Source: Branchiostoma floridae (taxonomy: Eukaryota; Chordata; Leptocardii; Amphioxiformes; Branchiostomatidae). Taken from it: a DNA stretch of 64,000 nucleotides. Made by a program: the position numbers and the translations under genes. Location: contig NC_049985.1 of the NCBI RefSeq assembly GCF_000003815.2, positions 11,971,472 through 12,035,471 of the forward strand, in the 5' to 3' direction. The notes beneath the pieces are model-generated. The model was not told the origin of the DNA. It did not search any database and saw only the letters and a program-made list of their open reading frames with translations. Shown piece after piece: positions 35,501 to 43,070 of this stretch. Within the stretch, counting starts at the first letter, position 1, and the number at the start of each line of letters is the position of its first letter.

Positions 35501-38500
35501 GAATTGCCGTTGGGATTTCAAAAATCATATTAATGAATGACAGTGCGACTAACATTACGTTGTTTTCTCTCCCATATGGTTTCAGAGGCCTTATGGGGAA
35601 CAGGTTGCAGACATTAGATGGTGGGGGGATCTGCCATGACGCACCTTCCATCAGATGGCTGTAAGAAATGTTATATGTACTGTTGTATAGATACTGTAAA
35701 ATATTTAGTACAGAGTGTTAGTACTTCAACCAACGTAAAGTATCTGTCAGACATGCCGACCTTGACTGTCCGACCTTCTCCATACCATGGTTGGAAGCTA
35801 ACCGTGAGATACTAGAAAGGTCATGAGCTTATATTTGGTCAGGAGTTGGTCAGCGAGGTTGTCTGGTAGTCTTTCAAAATTTTGAAAATTTGATAAGTCG
35901 AAAGTCATATATTTTGTTTTGGTGCGATCAGGGGTGAGAACTGAAGGTAAGATAGGTAACATTCCAGCCTACTCTCTCTCGAACGATGACATTGATTGGG
36001 GAGTGGTCGAAAGCAAAGCCGTGGGAAAGTCCTGAGAGTGTCACGGGGGCTCTACGAGCAAAATAATCTACACAATTGCATCCATACTTGTACATCAAAC
36101 ACTACAGTAAGTATACCTATATATCATCAATGACAACGNNNNNNNNNNNNNNNNNNNNNNNNNNNNNNNNNNNNNNNNNNNNNNNNNNNNNNNNNNNNNN
36201 NNNNNNNNNNNNNNNNNNNNNNNNNNNNNNNNNNNNNNNNNNNNNNNNNNNNNNNNNNNNNNNNNNNNNNNNNNNNNNNNNNNNNNNNNNNNNNNNNNNN
36301 NNNNNNNNNNNNNNNNNNNNNNNNNNNNNNNNNNNNNNNNNNNNNNNNNNNNNNNNNNNNNNNNNNNNNNNNNNNNNNNNNTATTTCCATCAGCTATGGC
36401 AGTCGATGTATACTGCATTACGTATAGTTGAAGAGAGTATACTGTATAACGTATAGTCGAAGATTTTCGTAGTCTCATTGGTGATTAGCAAAAGGTTAGA
36501 GATGCACTATTTGGGTGACAGTATACGTGACTTTTTTGTTACCATAATTTTCTCCGTGGTTGTATTGTTGTCTTCACGTTTTTCATCATTTGTCTTTTTG
36601 ACAGATCTCTTGGGAACAACAAAATATCAACGATCGAGCCCCATGCGTTCGACTGTTTGTCACAGCTTAGCGACCTGTGAGTATGAAATGTCACGTAGAA
36701 TGCAATGTATGCTTTGGGATGCTTTAGAGAACAGCACTTTTTGAAACTTGGAGTTTGAAACTTGGACATAATATTATTGGTGAAACATGCAAGAAAATTG
36801 TTTAAAAGGACGTCTCTCTCTTTTTCACCATCCAGGGACCTCTCAGCGAACAACATCTCAACATTCCCACCCAAGCCGTTCGTCAAGTTGAAGATGTTGG
36901 ACAATCTGTAAGCATGGTCTTGCTTTTATTGTATTACATGATGATGTTGTTTCACTGCTATCTAGAACTTGTATCCAGTAAAACATGTATGTGCTGCCTT
37001 GAGCAAAACTTGATTTATTACTCGATTCTGTCCGCTAGCTCCATATGTTGTGCTTCATATGTTGCGCTTCATGTGACTATGACCGTACTGTATATAGTTT
37101 GACTGAGTAAAATTCCTACAGTGTATATTAGAATATTTTCTTAAACTATAGAGCAAATCTTGTCTTTAAGGAACATCTCGCTCAATCCACTGCAATCGAT
37201 GGACGAAGATGTCTTTGAAGGACTCGACAGAATTAAGTCGCTGTACGTATACATTATATTTTTTTTTTTTTTTACTCAACGGTCACCACGTTGTTACACG
37301 GTTGTGACTTCACAGTATTTATCACATGTTTTCAAAACCAATCATCAACTGCATTAATGGACATATTCTTGGATGTTATACTGGAGAGTCTAAATGTTAT
37401 ATATGTACATATTATATACATCATACTGATATGAGATGAGATGATATCATAACACAAGTATCATTTGACTAACTTAATTACAACGTTTTATGTTATAGTA
37501 ATTTCAATGTATGCAAAATAGTAGTTCACCTCTTCATGTGTTTGTAAATGTTTATGTTTCATTTACAGAGCGATTGTTGATGTGGGCGTCGCCGGGAAGG
37601 ACTTTTCCACAGCTATGTTTGATAACACCACGAACCTGGACCATGTGTAAGTCAGGTCTAATTTAGAATCGTCAAACTTTCGTTTAAGATATCTAATTGG
37701 TTTGACCACTATGCCAATGGTTATCTCAATGGTAGTTTCTCTACATTTAAGTCAACGAGACAGCGTATTCAGTATTGTGCTGGGTACTCTGGGTTCGTCG
37801 GTTACAAATATTTTGAAAAATATTTGCTGGCTGAATTTTCTACTCACAAGGGTTTAAGATGATAACTAACTTGTATTCGCTACATCTCAAAGCACATATT
37901 CGTTCAACATGTTAATGACCTCATGTCTGTAACACAATTACTATTGCAGATACTTCAGCAAGTTCCGATACTGTAACTTCGCCCTGCACGTGCGCCACTG
38001 TGAGCCGAACTCTGACGGTATCTCCTCCCTGGAGCACCTCCTGGCGCGGGGCGTGTTACGGGTGTGTGTGTGGGTCATCGCCGTGCTGACCTGCACCGGG
38101 AACACGTGCGTCATGATCGGCAGGTCACTCATGAAACACGAGAACAAGGTCCACTCGCTCTTCATCAAGAATCTCTGTGGTAAGATGGCGCTTCTTTTTG
38201 TGATAGGGTGTTCGCAATCACGTGACTGTGACGTCGTATTCATCCGTGGAGTAACATATATCCGTTGTTTTTATAAACATTTAGGAATATCAGGTCAATG
38301 ACAATGGACGGTGTGTTTGAATGGTAATAATTTGAAAACATTGCAGTTTGAAATCACTGTCTTTGATATCCCTAAATACGGATATGGGTTACCGCCGATA
38401 AAGGTAATCTTGCGTCACTGTCCGCCATGTTGGATGGTTAAACCGGGAATTTTCCAAGTAAATCTGAGCATGTCTAAGTGTTGGCTCTTGTCCGCCGTGA

Positions 38501-40291
38501 TTGTGTATCACATGCAAAAGTTAACATAATGTCACTAAAATATCTCACTGCATTGTATCACGTTTTCAGCGTCAGATCTCGTGATGGGAGTCTACCTGAT
38601 CATCATCGGCACGAAAGACGTCGTCTACCGAGGCATCTACAACCGGCACGCGTTGGAATGGAAGGAAAGCTTCGGCTGCCAGTTTACAGGGTTCCTCGCC
38701 ATGCTCTCCTCGGAGGTGTCGGTTCTCCTTCTAACCTACATGTCCGTGGAGAGATTTCTCTGCGTCGTGTTCCCGTACCGCGACAGGAGACCCAACGTGC
38801 GGCAAGCAGCCGTCGTGCTCATTGCGATATGGCTGACTGGGTTCTTTCTTGCCTTCTCGCCGCTGATTGGTCACGGGTTGGGTTACTTTGACAGTTTCTA
38901 TGGCAACAACGGCGTGTGTTTCCCCCTGCATCTGCACCAGCCGTACTTGAGGGGATGGGAGTACAGTGCGTTCATCTTTCTCGGGGTCAATTTCACCTCC
39001 TTGTTGATCATCCTGTCAGCTTACACCGGCATGTTCATCTCCATCCAGCGCACACGGCGGTCCATCGCCTCCTCTTTCACTACGTTTGGGGACATGTCCT
39101 TTGCTACCCGGTTCTTCTTCATCGTGCTCACGGACTCCCTGGTCTGGATTCCCATCACTGCACTCAAGTTCCTGGCGTTCACTTCTCTCAAATTTCAGGT
39201 AAATTCGCTGAGCCCCAAAGTTTTAAAAAGAGAGATATGAAACATAGGTGTTATGTCTGTGACTAGTGCTGTAATTTCATACCTAAAAATTATGTATTAT
39301 GATTGATATCGCTCATACATTTAACCGTTTTCCTGCAAGCGTTTAAGGTATTTAATCGAGTAACCTGGAATCCTGTCATTCGAGGCTTGCCAAACCGTAA
39401 AGCTAGTGGACGTGAAAATCCTACCGGGTGTAGACGATTACCCCGGCGGCAGAGAGCTCCATCTGCCCCGTAAAGAGCTCACACTAGCTACGTAGGGCAA
39501 GCCACGAATGGCTGGATTCCAGGTTACGAACCTAGCTAATAAGACATTCAGAGAAAAAACCTAAGAACGACTGCTCTTTCAGGTTCCATGTACGCTTGGA
39601 TCGTGATCTTCATCCTGCCGATCAACAGCGCCATCAACCCCATCCTGTACTCCCTCACCACACGGACCTTCAGCGGCGTGCTGTGCAGCTTCGTCAAAAA
39701 GATCCACCTAAAACGCTTTCGTGCGTCCACCAACAGGCCGTTAGTACTCAGGCAACAAGGTAAGACAGTTGTAGGAATGACACAACCCTTCGTAAACTGC
39801 CAATAAAACCTCACAAACGTTGAGCGGTAGACTTACGACAGAAAATCACATTTTAGGCAGTCTTGAATGCGTTGTTCTAATTTTATTCAGCTGAAACGGT
39901 TGCCAGAGTGTTTTGTAGTTGGTGTCGTCTTTTTTGGCTTCGGCGTTCGCTACAAGTAACAAGACACCTTACGATGCACTTGTATCATTTAGCCTTTTCC
40001 TTAAGTTTTCGGTGCATCTATAGCAAGTGATTCTCTTTATGAAAAATTTTTCTCCAAATTGTAGTGAAGCGTTCGTCGGATTCCGATACGTCAGCTGGTA
40101 CCACCTGTACGACTGCGTCAGCGTTAAACAGCACACCCAACAGGACGCCCTCTTCCAGTACAGTAAACGGCACGACTTCTGTCGGTTTGGGGAAGAACTG
40201 CACACTTGACAGCGTCCCGGAACGGAATTCAAGCGAGGATGGTGGTTGGGAGTCCATTAAAACAAACGGAGACGACGTTTTTGAACCGTGA
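26508..40291 (+). CDS. RXFP1/2-like: Relaxin-family receptor-like GPCR (LDLa-LRR-7TM), 18 exons, 804 aa
   Basis: Exons: 26508-26565, 29014-29148, 29726-29812, 30359-30470, 32969-33040, 33440-33511, 34110-34181, 34287-34358, 34612-34683, 35586-35660, 36605-36676, 36836-36907, 37171-37242, 37569-37646, 37950-38179, 38570-39198, 39552-39759, 40065-40291. The order is signal peptide (1-19), LDLa (29-64), GDNNGW linker (65-93), LRRNT (94-131), ten LRRs (131-374), Cys-rich hinge, seven TM helices (about 409-695), and Ser/Thr-rich tail with FEP* end. This is the RXFP1/2 architecture: surface receptors for relaxin-type peptides that signal through Gs, where the LDLa module is needed for activation. 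All junctions are GT-AG and phases agree, except doubt at the 39551 acceptor. Vertebrate RXFP1/2 are about 755 residues. An LRR exon is probably hidden in the gap at 36139-36381. Whether it is an RXFP1/2 orthologue or one of several lancelet paralogues needs a tree. Confidence 0.9.
27018..27115. repeat. Retroposon 3'-tail-like fragment
   Basis: TGAACTTTATTGCACGACATTTGCACATGG resembles the reverse complement of a LINE tail, with the AATAAAGTTC signal on the minus strand. Family not identified. Confidence 0.4.
27137..27340. mobile_element. MITE family C (AAAGGTGG termini), copy 1
   Basis: AAAGGTGGTATCTCGCTGCAC on the left and CAGTGAGATGCCACCT on the right, with CACCGGTGCCCC and AATTCGTTCTTTATCTCT inside. 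It is the same family as 58867-59097. It lies in receptor intron 1. Confidence 0.85.
27446..27522. repeat. Dispersed repeat R1, partial copy
   Basis: CCTGACTGTGGTGTTTTGAAA through CATCATTTCATC to TCACTGTCATGTCT matches only the right half of R1. Confidence 0.75.
27680..27832. repeat. Dispersed repeat R1, copy 1
   Basis: GTGTTTGGCGGTACAGAATAT to TTTCATCAACTCTATCTTTGAT. A second copy is at 29969-30102 and a partial one at 27446-27522, all within introns around the receptor LDLa exon. Confidence 0.85.
28270..28807 (-). pseudogene. 3' fragment of a non-LTR retrotransposon (LINE) ORF2
   Basis: The minus-strand frame 28807-28397 encodes 136 residues with [16 protein letters not shown], then ERTCKYC and [17 protein letters not shown]. 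This is the Cys/His (CxxC-x9-H-x4-C) region that follows reverse transcriptase in many non-LTR elements. No RT or endonuclease domain precedes it, so the copy is 5'-truncated. Minus-strand 28396-28270 would be the 3' UTR, ending near an AATAAAAC signal. It lies in receptor intron 1. Confidence 0.75.
28790..28862. repeat. Dispersed repeat R2 (intact copy)
   Basis: GGTTTAACCATCAAACATGG through GTCACAGTCACGTGAGTGCAAACACC. Related copies: 30187-30245, both units of 33695-33941 (core only), and the two halves around the MITE at 38205-38470. Confidence 0.7.
29014..29148 (+). CDS. Receptor exon 2: LDLa module
   Basis: Phase 1 at both ends. Six cysteines (29, 36, 42, 49, 55, 64) are in LDLa spacing: [10 protein letters not shown] at the start, then [16 protein letters not shown] and ADEERC. 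The [14 protein letters not shown] segment supplies the calcium ligands. Very close to the RXFP LDLa. Confidence 0.95.
29726..29812 (+). CDS. Receptor exon 3: LDLa-LRR linker
   Basis: Encodes [18 protein letters not shown] and a short tail ending in Cys93. Phase 1 at both ends. GDNNGW directly after the LDLa is the linker signature of RXFP1/2, where the linker contributes to ligand binding and activation. Confidence 0.92.
29969..30102. repeat. Dispersed repeat R1, copy 2
   Basis: GTGTTTGGCAGTACAGAATAT to TTTGATCAATATC. It matches 27680-27832 along its length; both copies are followed by related DNA containing GACACGAAG and TGTCCAGA. Confidence 0.85.
30187..30245. repeat. Dispersed repeat R2, diverged copy
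   Basis: TGTCCAGATTTGTAAACC, then AAACATGGCGGACAATACC and GTAGTCACGAGGGTGCC, in the same order as at 28790-28862. Confidence 0.6.
30359..30470 (+). CDS. Receptor exon 4: LRR N-terminal cap
   Basis: Starts after ATCCCCAG and ends TT|GTGAGT (phase 2). Cys residues in [14 protein letters not shown] form the LRRNT cap; then [16 protein letters not shown] leads into the first LRR. NVT and NNT are possible N-glycosylation sites. Confidence 0.92.
32969..33040 (+). CDS. Receptor exon 5: LRR 1
   Basis: 72 nt, phase 2 to phase 2, [10 protein letters not shown]...LESL. This is the weakest LRR consensus, as is usual for the first repeat. Confidence 0.9.
33440..33511 (+). CDS. Receptor exon 6: LRR 2
   Basis: 72 nt, phase 2 to 2; [18 protein letters not shown] is a typical LxxNxI repeat and aligns with the second repeat of RXFP1. 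Confidence 0.93.
33695..33941. repeat. 124-bp tandem duplication upstream of the tRNA gene
   Basis: GCGTCGTCTCTAAAACC occurs at 33695 and 33819, and both copies end with CAACATGGCGGACAGAA and TACATGGAATG. The two copies differ at only a few positions. The duplication ends 17 bp before the tRNA. Confidence 0.9.
33958..34041 (+). tRNA. tRNA-Leu (anticodon CAG)
   Basis: 84 nt including discriminator A. The acceptor stem GTCAGGA pairs with TTCTGAC (one G-U). Box A is TGGCCGAGCGG and box B is GGTTCGAATCC. The anticodon arm is CTGCG-TTCAGGT-CGCAG with CAG at the centre, and the long variable arm is that of a class II tRNA. No intron and no encoded CCA, as in eukaryotes. It lies within a receptor intron in the same orientation. 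Confidence 0.96.
34110..34181 (+). CDS. Receptor exon 7: LRR 3 (extra relative to vertebrate RXFP1)
   Basis: 72 nt, phase 2 to 2; [18 protein letters not shown]. The repeats on either side align with RXFP1 LRR2 and LRR3, leaving this one unpaired. It is most like LRR 2 (N-L-x-x-N-x-I) and may be a duplicated exon. Confidence 0.92.
34287..34358 (+). CDS. Receptor exon 8: LRR 4
   Basis: 72 nt, phase 2 to 2; [18 protein letters not shown] ending LQWL. Aligns with RXFP1 LRR3 (LSHN core). Confidence 0.93.
34612..34683 (+). CDS. Receptor exon 9: LRR 5
   Basis: 72 nt, phase 2 to 2; [18 protein letters not shown] ending VHWL. The EDN core aligns with RXFP1 LRR4. Confidence 0.93.
34800..34820. repeat. 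(ATC)n microsatellite at a LINE/SINE-like 3' end
   Basis: About seven ATC units abut a block (34821-35116) which, read on the minus strand, resembles a retroposon tail ending in (GAT)n. Exact family unknown. Confidence 0.7.
34995..35348. repeat. Identical 122-bp segments on both sides of an assembly gap
   Basis: 34995-35116 and 35227-35348 appear identical by eye, flanking exactly 100 N. This is more likely an unmerged contig overlap than a real duplication. Confidence 0.85.
35127..35226. other. Assembly gap (100 N)
   Basis: Exactly 100 N, the usual placeholder for unknown length. It lies in the intron between receptor LRR exons 5 and 6. Confidence 0.99.
35586..35660 (+). CDS. Receptor exon 10: LRR 6 (25-residue type)
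   Basis: 75 nt, one codon longer than its neighbours; [20 protein letters not shown] ending IRWL. The extra residue and the Cys match the single 25-residue LRR of RXFP1 (its LRR5), which fixes the register of the alignment. Confidence 0.92.
36139..36381. other. Assembly gap (243 N)
   Basis: Lies between receptor LRR exons 35586-35660 and 36605-36676, where comparison with RXFP1 predicts a further 72-nt LRR exon. Confidence 0.99.
36408..36465. repeat. ~29-bp tandem duplication
   Basis: GTATACTGCATTACGTATAG and GTATACTGTATAACGTATAG, both followed by TYGAAGA, lie in tandem just right of the 243-N gap. Confidence 0.8.
36605..36676 (+). CDS. Receptor exon 11: LRR 7
   Basis: 72 nt, phase 2 to 2; [18 protein letters not shown] ending LSDL. 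It aligns best with RXFP1 LRR7 (RKNKINHL), not LRR6. Confidence 0.93.
36836..36907 (+). CDS. Receptor exon 12: LRR 8
   Basis: 72 nt, phase 2 to 2; [18 protein letters not shown], a clear match to RXFP1 LRR8 including the PP after the beta strand. Confidence 0.93.
37171..37242 (+). CDS. Receptor exon 13: LRR 9
   Basis: 72 nt, phase 2 to 2; [18 protein letters not shown] ending IKSL, matching RXFP1 LRR9 (NPIQ core). The donor is CT|GTACGT. Confidence 0.92.
37569..37646 (+). CDS. Receptor exon 14: LRR 10
   Basis: 78 nt, phase 2 to 2; [17 protein letters not shown] ending LDHV. A degenerate last repeat, as in RXFP1, two codons longer than the others. Confidence 0.9.
37950..38179 (+). CDS. Receptor exon 15: hinge and TM1
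   Basis: 230 nt, phase 2 to phase 1. [17 protein letters not shown] is the Cys-containing cap after the LRRs and matches the RXFP YFKKFQYC...C hinge. It is followed by [14 protein letters not shown] and then TM1 (about residues 409-431), with GN in TM1 conserved. Confidence 0.95.
38236..38415. mobile_element. Fold-back MITE family A, copy 6, in receptor intron 15
   Basis: GTAACATATATCCGTTGTTTTTAT on the left and CGGATATGGGTTACCGCCGATAAAGG on the right, with the central GTTTGAA dyad. It interrupts another dispersed repeat whose halves flank it (CACGTGACTGTGACG left, GTCCGCCATGTTGGATGG right). Confidence 0.82.
38570..39198 (+). CDS. Receptor exon 16: TM2 to TM6
   Basis: 629 nt, phase 1 to phase 0. 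[12 protein letters not shown] is TM2; Cys487 at the top of TM3 and the Cys in GVCFPLH in ECL2 form the expected disulfide. The E/DRY position is [11 protein letters not shown], the non-DRY form usual in this receptor group. TM6 is [16 protein letters not shown] continuous open frame makes this the longest exon. Confidence 0.96.
39361..39526. mobile_element. MITE family E (TAACCTGGAATCC termini), copy 1
   Basis: TAACCTGGAATCC at 39361 and GGATTCCAGGTTA ending at 39526 are inverted repeats, with GGCTTGCC/GGCAAGCC inside. It lies in the last TM intron, 25 bp before the 39551 acceptor. A diverged relative is at 55965-56101. Confidence 0.85.
39552..39759 (+). CDS. Receptor exon 17: TM7 and start of C-tail
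   Basis: [20 protein letters not shown] then [13 protein letters not shown] gives TM7 with NPILY (about 689-693) and helix 8. The stronger-looking acceptor (CTGCTCTTTCAG, ending 39582) would break the frame with the phase-0 donor at 39198. The weaker acceptor ending at 39551 keeps frame but adds about ten residues ([10 protein letters not shown]) to ECL3. The 5' edge is therefore uncertain; the 3' edge (CAA G|GTAAGA) is clear. Confidence 0.75.
40065..40291 (+). CDS. Receptor exon 18: cytoplasmic tail
   Basis: Begins after AAATTGTAG, phase 1, and encodes [14 protein letters not shown]... to DDVFEP and TGA. Rich in Ser/Thr, suited to phosphorylation and arrestin binding. A possible ATTAAA polyadenylation signal lies at 40890. 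Confidence 0.85.
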
Positions 40292-41886
40292 CATTTAAGG
40301 AACTTGCTCTATGGAAACAATACCATATCGTCAGGGACTTTCTGCAAATCTGTCAACGCAGTTGTTACAAATAACAGCTTTTGTCGATGTGAGCCGTAAC
40401 GCCATTTTCAACGTCAATGTAGTGTATCATATCAACAATCATTGTCATATTTACTAACAGATATGAAACTTTTCCTACCTAACTATAACATTAGGGCACG
40501 AAATGTATTTGTATTTGACACGCATAGTTTTTTTTTTACTCACCGCTTGAGGAATGGGGATAGTAGAGCAGGCCGGCAGAATGCAATCATAATATTAACG
40601 TTAAATTGTATCAAATCTATTCATTAACACGTCGTGTTTAATGTTCCCTTTGGCGAGTAAAATGGGGACCAAACGTACAAACAAATTGTACGGAATCTAC
40701 CTCAACAACCTGGATATGTGGTTAAAATGAATGACATTTCTCTATTTGTTATCCATGAAATGCAGCCATAGACATAGTAGCAGACTGTATTTTGTATTTC
40801 TTTATTATTCTAAATATTTGTATTACATTTGTATATAGGTTTTAAGGGCCCAGTGGCTTCAATATATGCTTATTGCATCAGTCAGTTTCATTAAACCGTT
40901 ATATGATAACTATGACTAAGGCTGAGACTTGTGTGCGAGCACGAGTTAATTTTGCCACATCGCTGAGGCTTTTGAAACACACGCTGCGAGAGCGACATCT
41001 AGCGGTTGTTAGTATGATCGCACGTGTAAAGCAAGAGTTTGACCGAAGTTTCACTTACGCACCATGTAGTTACATATAGGAAACTTGCCATGTCTACCAA
41101 CAGTCAAAACCATGGGTGTGTTTTTTTAGTGTCTTGTTTCACAAAATTGAAATTTGATGGCAGCCCTACATAGAGGAACAATGTACAGGAAATGTACACT
41201 CGACCATTTCTATTCGTAAGATGTAGATAAACCATCTATGACACACTGCCTTGTTTGCGAAAGGTCTTAGAGAATTCGTTCTTGATTTTGAATGGCCAAA
41301 TCAACAAAATCTACGTCGAAAAAAGTTTTTAAAACCTTTGCAAGCCTTTCGATATTTCCCCATTCCCGAAAAGACGGAGTTTGTCACTTGTTACCATAAT
41401 GGTGGTTTCGAGCGGTACTGCGGATAAGGCTGTGATAGGGTATTTGGTCCTCACTTGCAAATATAGATGGACACCTCGCTCGCTTTCCCTTCACAACTTT
41501 AGCCTTCTGCTGAACTGTAGTCTTGTTTCAGAAAACAGTGTAACAAACTGCCCTCTACATTTATTTCACAAGATGTTTGTACATACTGGCATTATTAATT
41601 TTCCGTTTTTGTTTTAAAGCCTTGTAAATAGGTCATCGCGCCAATCGCATTACGTATCATATCCGCAATTTCCGAGAACAAATATCATCTCTATGAGTAG
41701 TTAGTGTAGAAAAACAACACCCGGTCTCACAGCAAGATGACATCTGTCCCACTCCGTAATATGATATGTGTATTTTAGCGGAATTAACCAGTCTAAGAGG
41801 TATTAAAAGGCAAATTTGACCCAAATAAACATCAGACAGAAATTAATTTTCCGGGAACGCACCATGTAGTTTATATGAAACCTCTT

Positions 41887-41909
41887 TGATTGATTGATTG
41901 ATTGATTGT
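41887..41909. repeat. (GATT)n microsatellite
   Basis: Five to six GATT units in a row. Confidence 0.9.
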
Positions 41910-42570
41910 ATTTGCATAAAAAGACACAGGAAGTTGATCCAAACTCTACGCATCTGCTCATCGTTTGGTAATTAGATATTCTCACTCACTAATTACATAT
42001 TAGCAACGCATTTATCGTTTCCGACTACATTACAATTACAAAAACCTCTCTATAATAAAGTAGAGTAATCTTCAAGCAAATGTTAAGCTTCCTTAGCTGC
42101 CCTTTTCCTGTGGCATACCGTCTTCTCAACACAGAATATGGCAGCTAGGAAAATGTAACGATTTTACCCACCAACATCTGCTTGGAGATTAAAGCTAGTC
42201 TGCGTCATCAGACTGGAGTACTGACATCTCCTGCTGACATATGGACGCAGCGGATCATGAGATTAATCAACTGCGCTGATTGCCGCACAACTTAGATTAA
42301 TAGCTTTAACTGCTGTGAAGATTCGTTAATTTCCCCAAGGAAATGAGTGCATTATCATTCTTTAATAATAGTTTAAAGACGTTCTGGGACAATGGCAGTA
42401 TAGATTAAGGAAGACAGCACCTTCAGTACCAGGCTTTATAGACTAGCTTGTTTGTTTGAGCTTTATAGGGCCTTCACACTGAAACCGAATCAAGCCGAAC
42501 CAGCCGGAATGAATTATTTGCAAAATTCGTGCCACATTCGGGGCCATTCGAGTGGGCATTCCAAATGGGC

Positions 42571-42976
42571 CTAAAATCCCCTTCACAGGAGAAGGAATGA
42601 GCCAGAATGCTGTCAGAATGAAAATTCTTTTCTATTCCTGTGCATTCGCAGTGTATTCTAGACATTCCGATTATATTCCAGATACACATTCTGGCAGGAT
42701 TCAAGATGGTTTGCCGTTTTGATTCTCCATCGAATGAGATAAGAATGTTTCTAATAATGTTGGAATGCCGCAGAATAGTTAAAATACACTTAGAATACAC
42801 TATTAATGTCATTCGGTAACATGTCTAAAACTTTCGGGCTATCCAAAAGAACGGGCACAAATAGCTGGAATGCAGTTAAAACACACTACGAATTGCCAGG
42901 TTTTGCCAGGAATAGAAAAGGATTTTCATTCCGACCGCATTCCGGCTCATTCGTGCTCTCGTGTGAAGGGGGCTTT
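42571..42976. mobile_element. MITE family F (CCCCTTCACA termini)
   Basis: ATCCCCTTCACAGGAGAAGG on the left and CTCTCGTGTGAAGGGGGCTT on the right. Arms of at least 60 bp are inverted: GGAATGAGCCAGAATGCTG mirrors GCATTCCGGCTCATTC, and AAAATTCTTTTCTATTCCTG mirrors CAGGAATAGAAAAGGATTTT. A related partial end (GGGCCTTCACACTGAAACC) precedes it at 42469, so two elements may be nested. No coding capacity. Confidence 0.85.
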
Positions 42977-42979
42977 ACC

Positions 42980-43070
42980 TATTCATGAGAAGCTCAAATC
43001 GGCCTGCATGCCGCTTTTCATTGAGGTCATGAGGGAGGTAAGGGTCAAATAGAATATAACAGAGATACAG
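42980..43070 (-). repeat. LINE 3'-tail repeat R3, minus copy
   Basis: On the minus strand, GATACAGATT's complement through TTACCTCCCTCATGACC to GAGCTTCTCATGAATA. An inverted copy is at 52630-52745. MITE F ends four bases away. Confidence 0.8.
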
